A stretch of DNA of 41,069 nucleotides from Alteromonadaceae bacterium (GTDB lineage: Bacteria > Pseudomonadota > Gammaproteobacteria > Enterobacterales > Alteromonadaceae). Below, one piece after another: positions 17,708 to 25,964 of this stretch. The notes under the pieces are model-generated. The model made no database searches and was not told the DNA's origin. It worked only from the letters and a program-made list of their open reading frames with translations. The translations under genes and the position numbers were made by a program. Position 1 is the first letter of the stretch, and each line of letters begins with the position of its first letter. The DNA is taken from NCBI GenBank assembly GCA_015487235.1, contig WFQC01000045.1:1-41069 (forward strand), read 5' to 3'.

Positions 17708-17739
17708 GCCGAATAAGTTTTACGATTATTCGGTTCTTT
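17708..17739 (+). terminator. Terminator of the metal island (possibly bidirectional)
   Basis: A perfect 8-bp inverted repeat (ccgaataa 17709-17716, ttattcgg 17726-17733) with a nine-base loop is followed by TTCTTT. It sits between the convergent cytochrome and DUF47 genes. Confidence 0.7.
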
Positions 17740-17757
17740 CATCAGATATATTTAAAT

Positions 17758-18405
17758 TTAACTGGTTTTTACAATAATATCTTCTAACACGTTTGCACAA
17801 TTTTTGACTCGATTGCTAATATGCTTTAAATGTAAGTAAAATTCTTTCATTTTCAAAATATATAAATGATCTTGTTTTTTAAATAATTTTCCTAGTGCTT
17901 GATAGTAATAATGCTCTACTTTTCGGTCGGCGTGACGAGCATTTAACGCATGATACTGAGCTTTTACAGGGTGTTTTTCTAGCACTAAAAAACCCTGTTC
18001 AAGTGATTTTACGCCTTGTTGTATGTAAACAAACATTTCAGCACAAGCATTATCAGGAACAACGTCAATGGCATTTGCCTCATAAAAAGCGTTTTTACAA
18101 TGGGTTACAATTGCATCCATGGTATCAATGGCTCGATAAATATCTTCTCGGTCTATAAAAGTTGAAAACGCTTGATTTAGTGCCTGTAGGTTATTTATTC
18201 GAATAATATCTGCCTGATGCTCATTTTGACTTAATTGATTATCAGCAGAAGCGTCAGGATTTTTTAAAAAATCATGTAAATTATCTACCGCCACACAAAC
18301 TTGACTACTTTGTTGATGTAATAATTTAAAAAAATTAGGCGACTTAGGAAAAATACGATCAAAAAATCCTTGAATCACATTAGATTTCTTTTGATTTTGA
18401 ATCAT
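17758..18405 (-). CDS. DUF47 (PhoU-like, TIGR00153) phosphate transport accessory protein
   Basis: 215 residues, all-helical, with no membrane segment. The N-terminal FFDRIFPKSPNFFKLLHQQS segment, the acidic QNEHQADIIRINNLQALNQAFSTFIDREDIY block and the HADRKVEHYYYQALGKLF helix are characteristic of the DUF47/YkaA family, distant relatives of PhoU. The family is almost always encoded next to a Pit transporter, as here, and is thought to modulate its activity; the mechanism is unsettled. AAAGGTAA precedes the ATG. It is the third gene of rraA-pit-DUF47. Confidence 0.9.
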   Translation of the reverse strand: MIQNQKKSNVIQGFFDRIFPKSPNFFKLLHQQSSQVCVAVDNLHDFLKNPDASADNQLSQNEHQADIIRINNLQALNQAFSTFIDREDIYRAIDTMDAIVTHCKNAFYEANAIDVVPDNACAEMFVYIQQGVKSLEQGFLVLEKHPVKAQYHALNARHADRKVEHYYYQALGKLFKKQDHLYILKMKEFYLHLKHISNRVKNCANVLEDIIVKTS

Positions 18406-18481
18406 AGTGTTACCTTTATTTCTTTAAATTATTTATAAATGGCTGATGATGTACTGCAAAAACAAGTTTTTCAACACCTCA

Positions 18482-19513
18482 TCAGCGTAAAAAGTTTACT
18501 ATAGAATATGTCATCATAGCGATAAAAGCCGTTGCCGGTATTGTAACGACCCAAGTTTGCAACATTTCTTTCGCCTTTTGCCATTTAACCGCTTTGTAGC
18601 GTTCAGCTGAGCCTATTCCCATAATAGCAGAGGAGACAACATGCGTCGTTGACACTGGAGCACCAAGCATTGACGCAGAAAATATTACGGTTATTGCGCT
18701 TACCTGTGTATTAAACGCATGAATAGGTCTAATTTTATAGATCGAAAAGCCTAACGTCTTAACAATTCGCCAACCGCCTAATATCACCCCTAAAGTGATC
18801 GCTGTTGCGCATAATAAAACCACCCAAAAAGGCACTGCAAATTCAGCTATTTGCCCACCTAATAAAAGCACTAAGGTTAAAACCCCCATACTTTTTTGTG
18901 CATCATTAGTTCCGTGAGAAAAAGCCAACCCTGCTGCGGTAACAATTTGCCCTTTTTTCAACGAGTGATTTATTGATGGTTTGGCTGCTCGTAATAACAA
19001 CATCATGACTTTTTGCAAAAAGAACCCTATCCAAAAACCAATTAAAGGCGAAAAAATTAAAGCAATAATAACCTTAGTTACTCCAGTAAACTCACCAGTT
19101 AATAACTGTTCAAAACCCCAAATAACGTGATCACTACCTGCTGAAATCATCACCGCACCGACAAGTCCACCCACTAATGCATGCGATGACGATGACGGGA
19201 TCCCCCATTTCCACGTAATTAAATTCCAACTAACCGCAGCGATTAACCCTGAAATTAACACCGTTAAAGCACTTAATGCACTAAAGTCTTCTAATGAAAT
19301 AAAACTGCCTAAAGTATTGGCAACAGCGGTTCCACCAAAAATAGGCCCTAAAAATTCAAAAAAAGCGACTAAAAATACTGCCTGAATAGGTGTCATTGCC
19401 CGCGAAGCAATAATAGGGGCAATAATATTAGCGGTGTCATGAAAACCATTGGTAAAATCAAAAACAACCACAGTAATTACTGCTAATACAATGATAATAA
19501 GGGTTAAGTCCAT
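18482..19513 (-). CDS. Low-affinity inorganic phosphate transporter, Pit family
   Basis: 343 residues with about ten membrane helices. The Pit family's duplicated signature is visible: FDFTNGFHDTANIIAP near the N terminus, and FSHGTNDAQKSMGVL in the second half. Such proteins carry metal-phosphate complexes or phosphate with H+ or Na+ across the inner membrane. At this length it resembles the short PitA/YkaB-type proteins paired with DUF47. The start is the ATG at 19513 with AGGA eight bases upstream; an earlier in-frame TTG is less likely. It lies 23 bases downstream of rraA. Confidence 0.92.
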   Translation of the reverse strand: MDLTLIIIVLAVITVVVFDFTNGFHDTANIIAPIIASRAMTPIQAVFLVAFFEFLGPIFGGTAVANTLGSFISLEDFSALSALTVLISGLIAAVSWNLITWKWGIPSSSSHALVGGLVGAVMISAGSDHVIWGFEQLLTGEFTGVTKVIIALIFSPLIGFWIGFFLQKVMMLLLRAAKPSINHSLKKGQIVTAAGLAFSHGTNDAQKSMGVLTLVLLLGGQIAEFAVPFWVVLLCATAITLGVILGGWRIVKTLGFSIYKIRPIHAFNTQVSAITVIFSASMLGAPVSTTHVVSSAIMGIGSAERYKAVKWQKAKEMLQTWVVTIPATAFIAMMTYSIVNFLR

Positions 19514-19536
19514 CAACTTATCCTAATAGCTAAGTA

Positions 19537-20013
19537 TTAAATTAATTTTTTATGGCTTAAAATAATACCGTTATTATCCGCATAAATATAATCGTGAGGC
19601 TTAATAGTAACACCAGCAAAATTAAGCGTTACATTAACCTCTCCTGCACCACGTTTTTCAGTTTTACGTGGGTGAATATTTAACGCCTGTACTCCTAAGT
19701 TTAATGTGCGAATGATGTCAATATCTCGAATGCAGCCATAAATAATGAGCCCTTGCCAGCCATTATTAACAGCTTTTTCAGCCAACATGTCTCCTAATAA
19801 AGCTGCTCGCAGAGAACCGCCACCATCAACAACCATAACTTTACCGTGCCCTTCTGTAGCCACTAAGTCTTTTACTTTTGAGTTATCTTCAAAACATTTA
19901 ACGGTAACAACTTCACCACCAAAAGCCTGTTTGCCACCATAATTGTTAAAAATTAAATCAAGCACTTCAACGTCGGGGAATTGGTCACACAAATCGGGTA
20001 GTATAATCTCCAT
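19537..20013 (-). CDS. rraA: Ribonuclease E activity regulator RraA
   Basis: 158 residues, close to E. coli RraA (161). Recognisable stretches are [67 protein letters not shown] and [15 protein letters not shown]. RraA is a ring-shaped trimer that binds RNase E and lowers its activity, altering mRNA decay. AGGAAAT precedes the ATG. In other gammaproteobacteria it often follows menA; here it leads a unit with a phosphate transporter. Confidence 0.95.
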   Translation of the reverse strand: MEIILPDLCDQFPDVEVLDLIFNNYGGKQAFGGEVVTVKCFEDNSKVKDLVATEGHGKVMVVDGGGSLRAALLGDMLAEKAVNNGWQGLIIYGCIRDIDIIRTLNLGVQALNIHPRKTEKRGAGEVNVTLNFAGVTIKPHDYIYADNNGIILSHKKLI

Positions 20014-20104
20014 AATATTTCCTCATTTGACCTAAATAATGACTTCAGAGTAGCACAGCTATAAGCCGTAAAAAAACAACATTTGCTATACTCATTATTA
20101 ACAT

Positions 20105-20136
20105 TAAAAATGGCTAACAAACAACTTGTTAGCCAT
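20105..20136 (-). terminator. Terminator downstream of pdsO
   Basis: A perfect 11-bp stem (atggctaacaa 20110-20120, ttgttagccat 20126-20136) with a five-base loop is followed on the minus strand by TTTTTA. It lies 140 bases after the pdsO stop and before rraA, so rraA is separately transcribed. Confidence 0.8.
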
Positions 20137-20276
20137 CACTGATTGGGAAATAATCATTTAAGTTGTTATTAAAGCAAGGCTGTTACTTAATGGTTAAACA
20201 ACAGCACTTAGCCGTAATTATTTGAAAAAATTTTCAGTAATATCACCTCCTATTTGCACATAAATCGATTTAAACG

Positions 20277-21014
20277 CTAGTTTTTAGCCACTTGGTTACT
20301 ATCTTTTTCAAGCTTAATGACTACACGACGATCGTAAAAACTAGCTTCATTATCTGCTTTAGCAACTACAGGAGCACTTTCTCCGTAAGCGATTGTTTTT
20401 ATTCGGTTACTGTTAACACCATAGGCGATTAATGCTGCTTTTACTTTATCAGCACGCGCTTGTGATAAGCTTTGGTTAAGTGACTCGCTACCTTGCAAGT
20501 CGGTATAGCCTGATAAATTGATCTTAAGAGTAGGATTTTGTTCAAGTAATGATGCTAACGCTTTTATCTGCTCTTGATAAACCGCTGCTATGTCACTTGA
20601 TCCTGTAGAAAACTGTAAACTCATTAATAAGTTTTCAGCCTGTAATTGATCGGCTTTTTGATAATTTTGCTCTAAAGCTATTAATTCTCGTTGAAATTCT
20701 TGCTCTATGGCTTGCAATTTTTGTTGATATTGCGCAATTTCTTGTTCAGACATCGCTTTTTGTTGTGTTAGTGTTTGCGCTAATACCTTAATATTTTCTT
20801 TAGCGTTGGCATCTTTTACCAGTAAGGAGCCTGCTAGTCCGGTTATAAAAGCACCAATAGGGCCACCTAAAATACCACCGATAATTGCCCCTGCGCCAAA
20901 GCCGAGTTCTTCTTGGTGTTGTTGACTAATTTTACTCGCGTCTTTTGCTAACACCATATTAGGGGTTAACGCTAATGACGTTATAAGTACTACACTAATA
21001 GCTGATTTTTTCAT
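20277..21014 (-). CDS. pdsO: PdsO-like OmpA-family protein of the dedicated sortase system
   Basis: 245 residues with a signal peptide (about 1-23). A glycine-zipper segment follows (about 38-65, GAGAIIGGILGGPIGAFITG), which may insert in or span a membrane. A Gln-rich coiled coil (about 80-130) leads to an OmpA peptidoglycan-binding domain (about 135-240, SLQFSTGSSDI, LSGYTDLQGSESLNQSLSQARADKV, YGESAP, RRVVI). The layout fits PdsO (TIGR03789), encoded beside pdsR and pdsS in marine proteobacteria. AGAGGAA precedes the ATG. It is divergent from pdsR, so the 233-base spacer should hold both promoters. Confidence 0.85.
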   Translation of the reverse strand: MKKSAISVVLITSLALTPNMVLAKDASKISQQHQEELGFGAGAIIGGILGGPIGAFITGLAGSLLVKDANAKENIKVLAQTLTQQKAMSEQEIAQYQQKLQAIEQEFQRELIALEQNYQKADQLQAENLLMSLQFSTGSSDIAAVYQEQIKALASLLEQNPTLKINLSGYTDLQGSESLNQSLSQARADKVKAALIAYGVNSNRIKTIAYGESAPVVAKADNEASFYDRRVVIKLEKDSNQVAKN

Positions 21015-21247
21015 GATATATTCCTCTGTTTTTATCGTGCTTTTTCATCATTGAATAAAAAGCGCAATTAAGTTTGTTTTTACAGGGGTTATTAAACACA
21101 ATAAAAACGTCAACCTAAGGGCAAGAAAAAGGCAAAGCAAAGATCAAATGTGGCAATAAAATGGCAATTTCACACATTTGCAGAATTTAGTGAATTTTTT
21201 CGTTATAGTGCGCTCATATTATTGAGAACAACAATCGATTAAAGAGA

Positions 21248-21955
21248 ATGACTAAACGTATTGCTATTGTTGAAGATGAGGCGGCAATTAGAGAAAATTA
21301 TGCTGATGTGCTGCGTAATCAAGGCTATCAAGTACAAACCTATGCTAATAGAGAAACGGCAACACAAGCATTTTTATTGCATTTGCCTCATTTAGTTATT
21401 TTAGATATTAGCTTAGAGCAAGAATATGATGGGGGTTTTACCTTGTGTCAGTGGTTGCGCTCATTATCTAAAACTTTGCCTATTATTTTTTTAACTGCCC
21501 GCGATAACGACTTTGATACCGTTTCAGGCCTTAGAATTGGCGCGGATGACTATTTAACTAAAGACATTAGTCTTCCGCATTTAAGTGCTCGTATTGCCGC
21601 TCTTTTTCGTCGTGAAGATGCCTTAAAACAACCGCAAACAGAAGATCATTTGCTTAATGCGGGAGCTTTAACCATAGACAGCCAACGTATGACTATTTTA
21701 TGGCAGCAACAGGCGATTGATTTAACCATTACAGAGTTTTGGATGGTTTATGCATTAGCCAAACATATTGGTCATGTTAAAAGTCGTGAACAATTAATGA
21801 AAGAGTCAAAAATTTATGTTGATGACAGCACCATCACTTCACATATTAAACGTATCCGCAAAAAATTTCTTAAGGTTGATCAACACTTTGATTGCATTGA
21901 AACCGTTTATGGCATGGGCTATCGCTGGAATTTGCCGCAAGCTGATCATACTTAG
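21248..21955 (+). CDS. pdsR: PdsR-like response regulator (OmpR class)
   Basis: 235 residues. The receiver domain (about 1-120) has the acidic pair E9/D10, the phosphorylated D53 (LVILDIS), T83 and K105 (DDYLTKD). The C-terminal winged-helix DNA-binding domain (about 135-230) ends IETVYGMGYRW, typical of OmpR/PhoB proteins. Together with the kinase 19 bases downstream and the divergent OmpA-type gene, it fits the dedicated sortase system regulator (TIGR03787). Its ribosome site is weak (AAAGAGA). Likely targets are the divergent pdsO promoter and its own. Confidence 0.88.
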   Translation: MTKRIAIVEDEAAIRENYADVLRNQGYQVQTYANRETATQAFLLHLPHLVILDISLEQEYDGGFTLCQWLRSLSKTLPIIFLTARDNDFDTVSGLRIGADDYLTKDISLPHLSARIAALFRREDALKQPQTEDHLLNAGALTIDSQRMTILWQQQAIDLTITEFWMVYALAKHIGHVKSREQLMKESKIYVDDSTITSHIKRIRKKFLKVDQHFDCIETVYGMGYRWNLPQADHT

Positions 21956-21974
21956 CTCAACAAAAGAGTAGAAA

Positions 21975-24131
21975 ATGTCATTTAAATTTGGCTTACGAAG
22001 TAAACTACTACTGCTTTCCAGTTTTCTCTTTACTATTCCATGGTTTGGTTACCAATATGTTTGGGAAATGGAAAAATACCTGCGCTTTGGTCAAGAGCAA
22101 ACCTTAGTGGGTACTGCCCGAGCTTTAGCCACCGCTTTACATGAACGCCCTAACCTGTTTAATAATCAAGCCAGTTTTTTGCCTTCTGTAGAACAAGGTA
22201 AAGATTTATACGGCTATCAACTTAAACAAGCAATACAACTTGATGGTCTTAATAATGACTGGCCTTTTGTTGAAGAGCGTGCTCATTTATATGATCGAAA
22301 ACATCTACGTCAGCAACATAAAGCGGCAAAAATAAGCCACAATTCAAACCTTAAATTTACTACCCTCGTCGGTAAATATGACAAATATTTATATTTGTTT
22401 TTTGCAGTGGTTGATAATCAAGTTAAATACAGAGGACAAAATACCTTATCGATAACTTCTAATGATTTTTTAGAAATAGCTTATATAAATCAACAAGGTA
22501 ATTATAGTCGCTTTATCATTAGCAATAAGAAACCTGGTTGGCTAGATGCGTATCGCGTAACCAATATTGCGCATAATATTCCAGTTATTGCTAAACATAT
22601 TCAAGGTAATTGGTTAGCAACTGCTGTTGGTTATAATATTGAACTACGTATTCCTTTAGCTGAAATTGGTGACAAAATAGCTTTTGCTGTGCATGATTAT
22701 CGCGGTAAAAATAATGAAGTGATCATAGGCTCTGCTGATCCAAGTGACGAAAATAGCTTAGGCACTATTTTAGTCCCCTCACCTGAAATAGAACGTATTG
22801 TTAAAGGAATGAGTTATAGCCATTCAAGAATTTGGGTGGTAGATCAACACCGCCGCGTACTTGCCAGTGCCGGTGATATAAAACAAGCCGATGGTGTATG
22901 GCAACGTAGTATCAGAGAAAATAAAGAACAAGGTTTATGGGCTTATATAAAACGACACTGGCTGCACCCGCTTTATTATAAAGTACTAACCAAACCACCT
23001 GAAGATTTTATTGATGAGATTTATGACGCCAGTAAATTAAAAGGAGAACATATTCAAAGTGCTCTACAAGGTAAAGCCAAATCACAATGGCGACTCACCC
23101 AAGATCAACAGGCCGTTATACTTTCGGCTGCCTACCCTATTTATATTAACAATCAAGTACATGGTGCTGTAATTGTTGAAGAAACAACAAACGGTATTCG
23201 TACCTTAAGAAACCGAGCTTTAGAAAAATTATTTACCGCTATTTTAACCATTTTAGTGATAGGTACCTTGGTCTTTTTTATTTTTGCCTCGCGTATTTCT
23301 AATCGTATCAGAAAATTACGCAATCAAGCTGAAGTAGCGATTGACCAACATGGTCGTATTCGAGGTAAAGTTATACCTTCCACAGCAAAAGATGAAATCG
23401 GCGATTTATCGCGCAGTTTTGCCAGTGTGGTTAAACGTTTAAGCCAATATAACCATTATTTAGAAAATATGTCATCACGGCTATCACACGAGCTACGTAC
23501 ACCCATTGCTATTGTAAGAACATCGCTTGAAAATTTAAGTTTACAGCAACTTCCTAACAGTGCTAATGCTTATCTTGAACGGGCTCAAACAGGTATTAAC
23601 CGCCTTAACCATATCATTACCCACATGAGTGAAGCCACACGTATAGAGCAAATTTTACAACGTATTGAAAAAGAAAAATTCAACTTAAAAGCGGTATTGT
23701 CGGGTTGTGTACAAGGCTATCAGCAAATTTATCCTCATATTTGCTTTAATTTAGTTATTGATGAAACAGATGAACAATACTACTTATTTGGCTCACCCGA
23801 TCATATTGCTCAACTACTAGACAAAATAATCGCCAATGCTGTTGAATTTAGCCATGATGATCACGTCACTATAAAGCTCAGCCAAGAGAAAAAGACAATA
23901 CAACTAAGTGTAAGTAATAATGGCTCATTATTACCTGAAAATATGCAGGACAAACTGTTTGAGTCAATGGTTTCTTTACGTCCGCAAGAAACACAAGATC
24001 AACCCCATTTAGGATTAGGTTTATTTATTGCACGCCTTATTGCTGAATATCATCAAGGCTCAATAACAGCACACAACCACTATGATCCCGAAGGGGTTAC
24101 GATTGAAATTGTTTTTAAACTCGTTGACTAA
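21975..24131 (+). CDS. pdsS: PdsS-like sensor histidine kinase
   Basis: 718 residues. Membrane helix one (about 10-27) is followed by a very large extracytoplasmic region (about 30-415). Its first part resembles a CBM9-like beta domain (LDGLNNDWPF, FFAVVDNQVKYR, ELRIPLAEIGDKIAFAVHDYRG), which suggests that a glycan or cell-wall ligand is sensed. Membrane helix two lies at about 417-438, followed by HAMP, the HisKA domain with phospho-accepting H505 (SRLSHELRTP) and an ATP-binding domain (N box IIANAVEF, G box GLGLFIARLIAEY). Size and layout match the dedicated sortase system kinase (TIGR03785). It forms an operon with pdsR. Confidence 0.9.
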   Translation: MSFKFGLRSKLLLLSSFLFTIPWFGYQYVWEMEKYLRFGQEQTLVGTARALATALHERPNLFNNQASFLPSVEQGKDLYGYQLKQAIQLDGLNNDWPFVEERAHLYDRKHLRQQHKAAKISHNSNLKFTTLVGKYDKYLYLFFAVVDNQVKYRGQNTLSITSNDFLEIAYINQQGNYSRFIISNKKPGWLDAYRVTNIAHNIPVIAKHIQGNWLATAVGYNIELRIPLAEIGDKIAFAVHDYRGKNNEVIIGSADPSDENSLGTILVPSPEIERIVKGMSYSHSRIWVVDQHRRVLASAGDIKQADGVWQRSIRENKEQGLWAYIKRHWLHPLYYKVLTKPPEDFIDEIYDASKLKGEHIQSALQGKAKSQWRLTQDQQAVILSAAYPIYINNQVHGAVIVEETTNGIRTLRNRALEKLFTAILTILVIGTLVFFIFASRISNRIRKLRNQAEVAIDQHGRIRGKVIPSTAKDEIGDLSRSFASVVKRLSQYNHYLENMSSRLSHELRTPIAIVRTSLENLSLQQLPNSANAYLERAQTGINRLNHIITHMSEATRIEQILQRIEKEKFNLKAVLSGCVQGYQQIYPHICFNLVIDETDEQYYLFGSPDHIAQLLDKIIANAVEFSHDDHVTIKLSQEKKTIQLSVSNNGSLLPENMQDKLFESMVSLRPQETQDQPHLGLGLFIARLIAEYHQGSITAHNHYDPEGVTIEIVFKLVD

Positions 24132-24135
24132 CTAA

Positions 24136-24156
24136 ATGCTGAAAGAAATTCAGCAT
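24136..24156. repeat. Perfect inverted repeat (REP-like) between pdsS and queE
   Basis: atgctgaa (24136-24143) and ttcagcat (24149-24156) pair perfectly around a five-base loop, followed by GACA. No T-run follows on either strand. From memory, hairpins of this wording (AYGCTGAA...TTCAGCAT) recur between genes in marine gammaproteobacteria, so it may be a dispersed repeat rather than a terminator. Only one copy is seen in this window. Confidence 0.6.
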
Positions 24157-24182
24157 GACAGTATATATAAAAGATAAAATAA

Positions 24183-24857
24183 TCACTCAATACCAATATA
24201 TTTATGTACTTGAATTGATAAACGCCAGTTATTTTCAATACAAGCTTTTATTGCCAACTCTGTAGCGCGCTTTTTTTGACTGATCGGCTGAACATAAATA
24301 GGTGTTTGGCTAATTTGATGATCGTGCAGCAATATTTTTAAGTCGTCAATATGCTGCGTTGTTGCCACGGGGTGCTTTATTTCGTTTGCTCTTTGCATGG
24401 CCGACGTTAAAATTTTATAGCCCCCTTTCATATTAACTTTAGGCGACACCGTTACCCAACACCTTGCCGTGGTTTTAACTTCAAAAGTTCCCGAGGTTTC
24501 TATTTGTGTGCTATAGCCTTGTGCTTCAAGGGCTTGGCAAAGTGGTGTTAAGTCAACCATACAAGGTTCACCACCGGTGATCACAATATGTTTAGCTTGA
24601 AAACCTTGCGTTTTAATTAAGGCTAAAATATCAACTACACTTAATGCAGCCCATTGTGATGATTCTTGTTTTTTATTAAGCAGTTGTTGCACAATTATTT
24701 GTGCATTTTCTTCGATCTCCCATGTGTGCTTGGTATCACACCATGAGCAACCGACAGGGCAACCTTGTAAACGAATAAAAATAGCCGGTTGACCGGTAAA
24801 TGAGCCTTCACCTTGGATCGTTTCAAATAACTCATTAATTTTATAACAGGCACTCAT
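24183..24857 (-). CDS. queE: 7-carboxy-7-deazaguanine synthase
   Basis: 224 residues. A radical-SAM enzyme that contracts the ring of 6-carboxytetrahydropterin to 7-carboxy-7-deazaguanine in queuosine (preQ0) synthesis. The iron-sulfur cysteines are C33, C37 and C40 (CPVGCSWC). The N terminus INELFETIQGEGSFTG and the SAM-binding HIVITGGEPCM are diagnostic. No convincing ribosome site is visible before the ATG. It is divergent from queC, the enzyme that acts on its product, across a 215-base spacer. Confidence 0.95.
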   Translation of the reverse strand: MSACYKINELFETIQGEGSFTGQPAIFIRLQGCPVGCSWCDTKHTWEIEENAQIIVQQLLNKKQESSQWAALSVVDILALIKTQGFQAKHIVITGGEPCMVDLTPLCQALEAQGYSTQIETSGTFEVKTTARCWVTVSPKVNMKGGYKILTSAMQRANEIKHPVATTQHIDDLKILLHDHQISQTPIYVQPISQKKRATELAIKACIENNWRLSIQVHKYIGIE

Positions 24858-25072
24858 AGGAAAATATTTACTTTTTGTCTGGCTGAATTAGCTATTTTAA
24901 TTGGTATTAGTTTGCAAATCGAGTAAAATCGCCGCCAATTTTTACAATATCGTTATTCACACAACAGTGGTGAATATTTACTCAATATTCAGATGGGTTA
25001 ATCACTTAATTCATGTAAGGCAGTTAACCTTCTGAATGTTATTTCATTGATTAGCAAAATAAAGTGACATAA

Positions 25073-25735
25073 ATGGCAGAAAAAGTAGTAGTAATATATT
25101 CAGGTGGTATGGACTCTTTTACCGTATTAAATCGTGCCTTAAAAGACGGTAAAGAAGTGTATGCGTTATCGTTTGATTATGGTCAACGACATGTTAAAGA
25201 ATTAGCGTGTGCCAGTCAGGTTTGTCAACAACTCAATGTTCATCATAAAGTCATTGATATTTCAGCTATTAATCAATTATTAGCAGGGTCATCACTCACC
25301 GATGATATTGATATTCCTGAAGGTCATTATGAAGCTGAAAACATGAAGTCAACTATAGTACCAAACCGCAATATGATCTTACTCTCATTAGCGGTTGCCT
25401 ATGCTGTTTCAGTAGGTGCTGGACAAGTTTACTATGGCGCGCACTCTGGTGATCATGCTATTTACCCTGATTGCCGCCCTGAATTTGTCAAAAAAATGAA
25501 CGATGTGTGTTTAATTGCCAATTACGATGCCGTTGAAATTTTTAGCCCTTATTTACATGTTGATAAAACAGCTATTTTAGCTGACGGTTTATCAATGGGT
25601 TTAGATTATAGCAATACGTGGACATGCTATAATGGCCGCGAAAAAGCTTGTGGCAAATGTGGGGCTTGCCAAGAACGCTTAGAAGCCTTTCGCGATAACA
25701 ATGCCCATGATCCTATCAGCTACGAAGCAGAATAA
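25073..25735 (+). CDS. queC: 7-cyano-7-deazaguanine synthase
   Basis: 220 residues. An ATP-dependent enzyme that converts 7-carboxy-7-deazaguanine to preQ0 with ammonia. The PP-loop is SGGMDS (10-15). The zinc site is formed by C185, C193, C196 and C199 ([22 protein letters not shown] region). Other family blocks are [42 protein letters not shown] and [17 protein letters not shown]. Its upstream spacer carries gaatatt-tactc-aatattc (24972-24990), a perfect 7-bp inverted repeat of unknown function. No preQ1 riboswitch was recognised. Confidence 0.96.
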   Translation: MAEKVVVIYSGGMDSFTVLNRALKDGKEVYALSFDYGQRHVKELACASQVCQQLNVHHKVIDISAINQLLAGSSLTDDIDIPEGHYEAENMKSTIVPNRNMILLSLAVAYAVSVGAGQVYYGAHSGDHAIYPDCRPEFVKKMNDVCLIANYDAVEIFSPYLHVDKTAILADGLSMGLDYSNTWTCYNGREKACGKCGACQERLEAFRDNNAHDPISYEAE

Positions 25736-25759
25736 TTAATCTTTAAGCGGTAATTCTCT

Positions 25760-25948
25760 TTATCTGGGCAAATAAATAATCATTACAATACAAAAAATGA
25801 CGATTGCCCAGAACGCTTTCACAAAAAAACTTATTTTGGCTTTTTTCGGATGATACTTTGCCAATGGCATTCCGCAATGGCTACATTTTTCATTATGACT
25901 GTCGTTAGGGGTTTGACAATATAAACAAGGTGTTTTTTCTGTCGACAT
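25760..25948 (-). CDS. dnrP: DnrP-like zinc-ribbon membrane protein
   Basis: 62 residues. An N-terminal zinc ribbon uses C8, C11, C22 and C25 (CLYCQTPN, CSHCGMPL), followed by one membrane helix (about 43-59) ending LPR. Wording and length fit the protein called DnrP, found with denitrification genes in Pseudomonas and marine relatives, whose exact role is unclear. It lies 16 bases after norD on the same strand and is the last gene of that unit, convergent with queC. Confidence 0.8.
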   Translation of the reverse strand: MSTEKTPCLYCQTPNDSHNEKCSHCGMPLAKYHPKKAKISFFVKAFWAIVIFCIVMIIYLPR

Positions 25949-25964
25949 TTTTTGCCTCTATCAC

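Noticed and set aside
24858-25072. preQ1 riboswitch upstream of queC or queE
   Set aside because: The spacer has inverted repeats but no hairpin followed by the A-rich tail that closes the preQ1-I pseudoknot. In this pathway such riboswitches are also not general in gammaproteobacteria.
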